Of a stretch of 64,000 bases of DNA, positions 58,137 to 64,000 are shown in pieces. The notes beneath the pieces are model-generated. The model was given only the letters and a program-made list of their open reading frames with translations, searched no databases and was not told where the DNA came from. A program made the translations under genes and the position numbers. The DNA is from Pisolithus tinctorius (Eukaryota > Basidiomycota > Agaricomycetes > Boletales > Pisolithaceae). Each line of letters begins with the position of its first letter. Positions within the stretch are counted from its first letter, which is position 1. The stretch covers positions 496,001 to 560,000 of the forward strand of contig JANFAH010000006.1 in NCBI GenBank assembly GCA_024663395.1, in the 5' to 3' direction.

Positions 58137-59847
58137 ATGGTCGACTTCCGACAATTGGCGTGCTCACTCCTGGGTTCTTTGCTCTTCCGACTATCACCGC
58201 TAGGGTGCTACTACGACTTCCAGCAAGATGTCTCCAAGTCAGTCGCTATCATTGGAGCGGGGAGCGCCGGACTGGCTATGTTGAAAACCCTGTTAGATCT
58301 CCCAGTCGAGACTCGCTCGGAATGGGATATAGTTCTATACGAGCGACGCAGGGACGTTGGGGGAATATGGTGCGGTCTGTTTCACTACTCGTTATGCCCA
58401 CCACACGAAACTCAATCTACTGGATGTTGGACGGCAGGCTGCCAGATCCATCACCCCCTCCTCCACCCGAGCTACCCGAAACTCCATTGTATCCCTTGCT
58501 GCGTACTGGCACTCCCATCCCCATCATGACTTACCCCCACTTTCCGTTTCCACCTGGCACCCCTCTTTTCCCTACACACGAATACATAGAACGCTATCAC
58601 CAGGATTATGCGACACATTATGGCCTCTGGCCATATATAAAGTTAAACCATTCTGTGGTGTCGTCGTCATGGGTGGGAACACCACATGCAGGGCATTGGG
58701 AGATGGTTGTTGAGGATCATAACGGTGACCGGATACAAAAATCGTTCGACCATCTCGTTGTTGCAGTTGGAATAAGTTACGCGCCACATGTAGTGATATT
58801 TCCGGGACAAGAAACATGGATAGAGAACGCCAGGGGTGGACTGCAACGAGAAATCTTTCATTCGATGTGGTATCGCCACCCCAGTTGGTATGCCAACCAG
58901 ACCGTTGTAGTAGTTGGCGGAGGAGCAAGTGGAATCGACGTCTCGTCTCAGGTGTCGCAATACGCCCGTAAAGTGAGTACCATCCATTTATAATGGTTCT
59001 CAGTCGATGCCTGAATCCAGGTTGGTTTTCCTTGGTATAGGTTTACCTTTCCATTCGCAGTTCGCCACGGCGAGGGATGCCAACGGGACCTGTGGAAATG
59101 AAGCCCGGGATTTCACATCTTACATCGGATGACGTCATCTTCACGGATGGGTCGACAGTGCAAGACGTTGATACAATCATACTGGCTACAGGCTATGATT
59201 TACGCATGCCTTTCTTAGAAGAAGGCGGAGAAGTGATCGTGAAACCGGGGTCCAACGAAACGGACGAACACAGGCTTACCACCAACCTGCGTTATCTATT
59301 CCCGCTTCATAAACATATATTTTCCCTGTCGGCATCTTACCCAACGAACGCGCTGGCTTTTATCGGTCTCCCGGGATCGCCCTTCGGCCGTCCCTCAGAT
59401 ATTGCAGAGAGTATCTACGCGACCTCGATCATTGTGAATAGCAGCCTGCTCGCGCCCCGAGCAGAGTTGCTGAGCGAGCTAGCAAACAGCGAAGAAGACC
59501 TTCGGAGGCGAGGGTATGATCCCTATTATATCGGACATAAGATGATCAAGAATTCCACGTTCGATTATCAAGAAGGTCTCATCAAGACGTTGCGATTGAA
59601 GGAGGGTTTGCCGGAGCAGAATACCACTTTCGTCGAGCCCTGGAGAAGAGAAAGCCTTGATTATCTGAGGGGTAGTCTGAAGCGAGGGTGGAGCAGGTTG
59701 GAGGCACTCGGACTAGCAGCGGAGTGGCTAGATGGGGTTGAGAGTGAAGAGGAGTGGGCTGATCTTATGAGACGAGTGGACGCGTGGCAGAGAGATTGGG
59801 AGACGGCGCACCACCTGGTATTTCCAGACGAGGCGCTCTTATACTGA
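58137..59847 (+). CDS. Flavin-containing monooxygenase-like gene, copy F, intact
   Basis: Exons 58137-58369, 58438-58972 and 59041-59847 give 524 residues. All family features are present: hydrophobic N-terminus, GAGSAGLAML, YERRRDVGGIW, an FMO-like FPGQ...HSMWYR, VVGGGASG (as in copies A and D, where B, C and E have GGGPSG), ATGYDL and a C-terminus ending DEALLY. The sequence around 58783 (TACGCGCCACAT) shows what the KDZ target in copy D looked like before insertion. This is the last duplicated module; the sequence to the right is single-copy within the window. Confidence 0.9.
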
Positions 59848-60089
59848 TGGCATGTCTTTTTGTCTTTTAATACGTCGAAAAAGTGTTGATGGAGGGGGTT
59901 GGATGTGATGAGACGGGTGAACACATTGGAGACGACAAAGCAGTTTGTAGAATCTTGGCGAACGGAGAATGCAGAAGACGGGAGAGTCTGTTGCAACGAA
60001 AACCAATATCAATTAGGATTTGATACAGATTTCCTTCCATCGGCCAAACCGATATCTTTCACTATCTCATCAAAAATGACAAAAAGGTG
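59848..60089. other. Intergenic, no gene seen
   Basis: Carries a short scrap resembling FMO exon 3 ends (GATGAGACGGGTGAACAC near 59908). Nothing else recognised. Confidence 0.45.
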
Positions 60090-60195
60090 TGATGAGAGTG
60101 GGATTCGAACCCACGCCCTTTCGGACCAGATACCCTGTGGTCATCTTATGACCTAGTCCTTAGTCTGGCGCCTTAGACCGCTCGGCCATCTCACC
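60090..60195 (-). tRNA. tRNA-Leu, anticodon AAG, with an intron of about 26 nt
   Basis: Minus strand: acceptor GGTGAGA pairs with TCTCATC (one G-U), discriminator A. D-arm TGGCCGAGCGGTC (A box), anticodon stem CCAGA/TCTGG with loop CTAAGG..A, so the anticodon is AAG (60161-60159). The intron follows the base after the anticodon. A type II variable arm (TCCGAAAGGGC) and T-arm GTGGGTTCGAATCCCAC (B box) complete the fold. Confidence 0.93.
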
Positions 60196-60976
60196 ATGTC
60201 TTCTTGAGAGATGAAGGCCCTGGAATCCAGACCTCCTGTGATGGGTGAACCACAGTACCTTCCGCTTGCGGACTCTCCACCCGGTGGTATTTTCCCCTTT
60301 TGTGTTTCTCTTATGGTTCATTGTGCGGTGGGAGGCTGTGAGTGCCACATAACATAATGGACGTTGCGGGGCAGTTCTGTATTCCCTCGGGTCCGGCGGG
60401 TGTTGCCCACCGGCGATTATCGCCCCCCGTTGTATAATAAGAGATCGTCTCTACGGGCAGAACAGCCCACACATAACACAACCGTTCCTCTAACTTTTCG
60501 CTGGTCGTCGTCTGACCACTCGCCTGCTCTTGCTGCACGACCAGTATGAAGCTGTCGCATATATTTTTCACTCCCAAGAATATAAAGATGCCGGGGGAAA
60601 AGGCGATCAGGCGACGGGCGACTAGAGATTTGTGCGTTGAAGCCATCCTAGAGACTGGAGGCATGTTCTGACACATTACGTTCAGCACGGGGATCATTAA
60701 CATTCCATCCCCCTGGCGCAACCGTCTATCGGATATAAAGAAAGCGCTCGAAGACTCCCAGCGGTTGGGAGCCACTCCCTGAACATGCAACTACCAATGT
60801 AGGACATTCAACTGAACCATTAAAGCGAACGACCACCTCTATGACCATTATGAACTTATGCCTATATGTGTTGTTGCAATGATTGGGTGTGTATAGATTA
60901 TATCCTGTAACTTTAGAGTCAGAGTGTCCATATGTAATGCCAATTGGGGGGGAGCAGTACACTCGTGGTTAGGGGC
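60196..60976. other. Intergenic, no gene recognised
   Basis: Open frames here (for example 60311-60790 minus) have no recognisable domain. Two TATAAA-like sites (near 60586 and 60734) are noted without further support. Confidence 0.4.
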
Positions 60977-61918
60977 CTACGATTTGACCTTCTCCGACAA
61001 GATCTGCTTCCCCGCTGCACGTTTCTCCGCGATCTCAGCCTTTATCCCTTCAATCTCCATTCTCGTAATCATCCTCCGTCTAGCAACAGCCTGCAATATC
61101 TTGTCCCTCCGCAGGTGACCAGTAAAACGCCAACCTTTGCTCCCCGACTGGGTCGAACGGACAAGCTCGTATCTTCGCCAACGAACGAGAGCCTTGAGAG
61201 CGAACTTCTCCTCTAACCATGCCTCACGTTCCTTCCTTGCAGCTCTGTCCATGTCCTCCAAATCCAGCGGGTAATAAAATGGATTAACGAGGCCGACGAC
61301 GGCTCGCTTGTATGTTCGATACCTTCCGACAGGCCGCAGGCCCATGCGGGTACGCCGTAGTGGGGAAATGTAGTTGGCTGTACGTATGTACGTAGTCTCT
61401 ACGCCGTATACCGCAGAGAGGTACGAACGAATGTCGGTTTTGGTGATGGACTGGGGGATGCGGAACGTTGCTTCGTACGGATTATACGGTTTTCCTTTCG
61501 GCGTGTGATTCCTGACCATACGGAATATAACATTTGGGAGGTAAATCTTTTGACCGACGACCTCCACCTGTTTTTGGTTGCCCTTGGCGACGACTTTAAC
61601 ACCGCGAAGACGCGACCGCTTCTCGTTCAGTGCATCCAGCCATTCAGCTTCGGTAAGGTCCCTCCCCTGCTCGGTCATGAGCTCCCCCTTGGCAAGTTGC
61701 CGTCTGTAGCTGGAGTACTCTGATGGAGTGAGGTCACTGCCGGGTGGGGGTAAGAGGTCGGGTTGTTTGCGTGCGCGACGCTCGAGAACGGCCATTGGAG
61801 TCGATGCCTCCCGTGCTTCCGCTGCATGCTTGGGTAGCGCAGTTGCAGCCCGCTGGGTGGGCGGTTGGGGCAGCTTCGTTGAGTACAGCCGCCTGAAGAC
61901 GCGTCCGAATGACTGCAT
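60977..61918 (-). CDS. Mitochondrial large-subunit ribosomal protein uL23m
   Basis: Single exon, minus strand. An upstream in-frame ATG at 61972 exists, but the ATG at 61918 gives MQSFGRVFRRLYSTKLPQ, a good mitochondrial presequence with an arginine-rich amphipathic start and RRLYS cleavage context, so I prefer 61918 (313 residues). The uL23 domain is VYLPNVIFRMVRN-like (about residues 130-210: KIYLPNVIFRM, YNPYEATFRIPQSITKTDI, YLSAVYGVETTYIRT), followed by a long basic extension typical of fungal mitochondrial L23 (yeast Mrp20, mammalian MRPL23 family). It sits near the exit of the mitoribosomal tunnel. Divergent from the phosphatase gene, sharing a 240-bp promoter region. Confidence 0.85.
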   Translation of the reverse strand: MQSFGRVFRRLYSTKLPQPPTQRAATALPKHAAEAREASTPMAVLERRARKQPDLLPPPGSDLTPSEYSSYRRQLAKGELMTEQGRDLTEAEWLDALNEKRSRLRGVKVVAKGNQKQVEVVGQKIYLPNVIFRMVRNHTPKGKPYNPYEATFRIPQSITKTDIRSYLSAVYGVETTYIRTANYISPLRRTRMGLRPVGRYRTYKRAVVGLVNPFYYPLDLEDMDRAARKEREAWLEEKFALKALVRWRRYELVRSTQSGSKGWRFTGHLRRDKILQAVARRRMITRMEIEGIKAEIAEKRAAGKQILSEKVKS

Positions 61919-62158
61919 GGCCAGTTGGGAGGACTCAAAAAATTCCCAAATGGTATGGGTGGTACTGGTCACGTGGTACCCGGAATCTCACGTGACCCGA
62001 CACACCGTCAGCTTTCCCGCAGTGGGCGCATTCCCGTCAACTGATGTGCACGCCGTAGCAGGCGTTCAAGAAACGCTGACCAGTATTGTGTTGTCGTCGA
62101 CCTTGGGTTCACTCGTTACTAGGCTCTTTTTTTCTCTTTACTAGGTGTAATCGCCGAT
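61919..62158. promoter_or_regulatory. Divergent promoter between uL23m and the phosphatase gene
   Basis: Contains several GTCACGTG/TCACGTGAC-type palindromes (61969-61975 and 61988-61996, CACGTG and CACGTGA), typical E-box sites, and a pyrimidine-rich stretch (62126-62142) just before the phosphatase ATG. No clear TATA box. Confidence 0.45.
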
Positions 62159-63971
62159 ATGGCTCTGTCTTGTTCTCGCTTCTTCCGCTTTCTTCGATCC
62201 ATTGCTGAACCGGTGCTCGCTATCGTCGGTTTCTCCTGCCTCCTCACTTTCATATTCATACTCTATCAACCCACGCCAGGTCCAGGAATCTCTCAGAAAG
62301 TCGGATGGCAATCATGGGATTCTGTCAGTTCGGTGGGCAACAGCACGACACCGGAGGATGTCAGCGTCGATACCAATTGGTGGAACGTGTCGTACCCTGG
62401 AGATGAGCCTTCTGACACCTCAAGTTACCCTCTGGACTACTGGGCACCTTTCCTACCGCATGATACTGGCTGTGCGTCCTGTGTAGACAAGGGTTCTCAC
62501 TGCTTGGCTCACATTTCGTCTAGTGTCGGAAATCACCATCGAGCGATGCATGTTTTCCCCTGAGTTTGCCGGCATCGACCTGTGCGCACCTGACACGACA
62601 GTAGAGAAGGACGCCGTTAAAGGTAAATGGGTGCGCGTCGAACGGGATCTTAATATGCAGTCCGGGCTCTGGTCTTTAGTGAGGCTATGCACTCCGAGTT
62701 TATGATATGTTTTCTGATGTAGGCTTTTCAGAATATGTACTACAGACGGACGCGTCGGCTTGATGTTCCCCTTATCACCGAGTTCAAGCTGCTTCCTTCG
62801 GGAGAAGAGCCCGGCACCGGAACAGACATGTGGTTCAAAGTCAAACGTTCCATCCGAGACGGTGTCATGCGCGAAAAGCCTCTCTACCTCTGGTATAAGA
62901 TTGGAAAAGCGATGAACGAGATGACAACCCAGGAAAAGCAACAAATTATTACCGAGGTCGATGTCTTGTTTGGGGAAGATCGTCCGTGGTATGGATTTGA
63001 GAAGGTCGAACCTGCTGTCACACCAGAGAAAGACGGCGTTATCCAGAGTGTGTATGTGACTTATCGACGCGGTGTCAAGCGTGAGTGTAATGACCTGCGT
63101 TGATGATGTGGATGGCTTGACGTCTTGTCCAGCTGTGCCTCGCGCTCCACCTCTTCACTTTTCGCAAGATGGTAAATTCAAGATCCTCCAAGTGGCCGAT
63201 TTACATTTCTCGGTTTCCCGTGGTGAATGCAGAGACACCGACATTTCTCCCTGTTATGCTTCGGACAACCTGACGAGCACATTGCTTGGTCATGTACTCG
63301 ATGCAGAGAAGCCAGACATGGTGGTCTTTACAGGAGATCAGCTCAACGGTCAGGGAACGTCTTGGGATCCCAAGTCTGTGTTAGCCAAGTTTGCATCGGA
63401 GGTCATTGATCGGAGCATCCCATGGGCAGCGGTATTTGGCAACCATGATGACGAGAACGGGGCTGTTAGAGCAGAACAGTTGAAGATGATGCAAGCTTTA
63501 CCATACTCGCTTGTTGAGCGAGGTCCAAAGGATATCCATGGTGTTGGAAACTACGTTTTGAAAGTCAGGAGTGGAGACAGGTGAGTGGAACTGACCGACT
63601 TCTATGACTTGGTGGTTCACGAAAAAGGTCAGTTCGGCAACGCATCTACTCACTCTCTACTTTATCGACTCGGGGGCGTACTCTCAAGGTTACTTTGATT
63701 GGTTTGGGTATTTCTTCCCGACCGAATATGACTGGATTCACCAAGCAGGTTTTATCTTTGCCTTTGCTACGTTCTTGCTAATATGCCGATTGTAGGACCA
63801 AATTGACTGGTTCCTGGGTGAATCGGCACTGATATATCCTATTGAACGCCCATACACTCCTCAGACTACCTCGGATCTCGGAGACATCTGGCGAAGGCAA
63901 TCAGATCAACTTCCGCCAACGACTCGGAAGCTTGCCAAGCCCAACGCGTTGATGTTTTTCCATATCCCGCT
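62159..63971 (+). CDS. Dcr2-like calcineurin-type metallophosphoesterase (3' end outside window)
   Basis: Exons 62159-62471, 62524-62678, 62723-63080, 63133-63580, 63633-63744 and 63796-63971 (donor at 63972, gene continues). Residues about 20-38 form a membrane anchor (VLAIVGFSCLLTFIFILY), so probably type II in the secretory pathway. The catalytic domain has ILQVADLHFS (first D-x-H), VVFTGDQLNG (GDxxN in shifted form), WAAVFGNHDDE (GNHD) and, further on, FFPTEYDWIHQ and DWFLGES. Known: yeast Dcr2 dephosphorylates targets such as Ire1 and Sic1 and is a metallophosphoesterase. Odd: the frame from WIHQ into DQIDWF only works if the fifth intron begins with GC (CAA|GCAGGT) at 63745. Confidence 0.85.
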
Positions 63972-64000
63972 GTACGTCTCGCGAAATCTTAATTGTTGAT

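Noticed and set aside
60311..60790. 159-codon minus-strand ORF near the tRNA
   Set aside because: No domain, no homologous segment in the window, and compositional features of intergenic sequence.

Overview
The window looks like nuclear DNA of an agaricomycete (mushroom-forming basidiomycete) fungus. The evidence is many short introns (about 45-70 nt) with GTRNGT donors, a KDZ-superfamily DNA transposon beside a TET/JBP dioxygenase gene, a chromodomain Ty3/gypsy element, PIF/Harbinger-like transposases and an intron-containing tRNA-Leu. I cannot name a species.

Layout. (1) 1-14306 and 37740-59847 form a locally duplicated cluster of one module: a flavin-containing monooxygenase (FMO) gene on + followed by a convergent major-facilitator permease on -. 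FMO copies A (5' cut by the window), B (C-terminal frameshift), C, E and F are near-complete; copy D is a pseudogene. Permease copy 1 (1762-3882) and copy 2 (54807-56866) are long; copy 3 (about 39028-39672) has a large internal deletion. A chimeric permease/FMO scrap lies at 12303-12703. Two broken copies of another fungal gene family lie at about 4904-5735 and 7968-9242. (2) 14307-37739 is a 23.4-kb KDZ transposon that split FMO copy D. It has about 90-bp terminal inverted repeats, a 7-bp target duplication (ATGTGCC) and, just inside each end, inverted arrays of a 45-bp repeat. Leftward it carries a gene of unknown function, the KDZ transposase and a TET/JBP-like oxygenase. Rightward, beyond a CpG-containing divergent promoter, it carries an apparently intact six-exon gene whose product starts with a close copy of the histone H3 tail (MVKTKQTAKKTTGGRAPR) followed by a PHD-like zinc finger. 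(3) Nested inside it, a recent 7.6-kb chromovirus (25723-33325; 528-bp LTRs; duplication GAACA) sits in an array of 76-bp repeats that read as exon/intron units. The chromovirus has a textbook -1 frameshift site and an antisense gene encoding a coiled coil and a canonical Zn2Cys6 cluster. (4) 39904-41481 is a foldback element flanked by TA. 41714-51086 is a large inverted repeat with identical-looking 3.63-kb arms, each carrying a dead Harbinger-like transposase and its partner gene. (5) From about 60 kb the sequence is ordinary: tRNA-Leu(AAG), mitochondrial ribosomal protein uL23m and, divergently, a Dcr2-like metallophosphoesterase running off the end.

Theme. The transposon-derived stretches are strongly CpG-poor, while the chromovirus, the KDZ promoter and the 45-bp arrays keep CpG. 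Most broken reading frames carry TGA where CGA (Arg) is expected. With a TET/JBP gene and an H3-tail/PHD protein in the same element, the window suggests a transposon that carries its own chromatin- and methylation-interacting proteins. That functional reading is inference.
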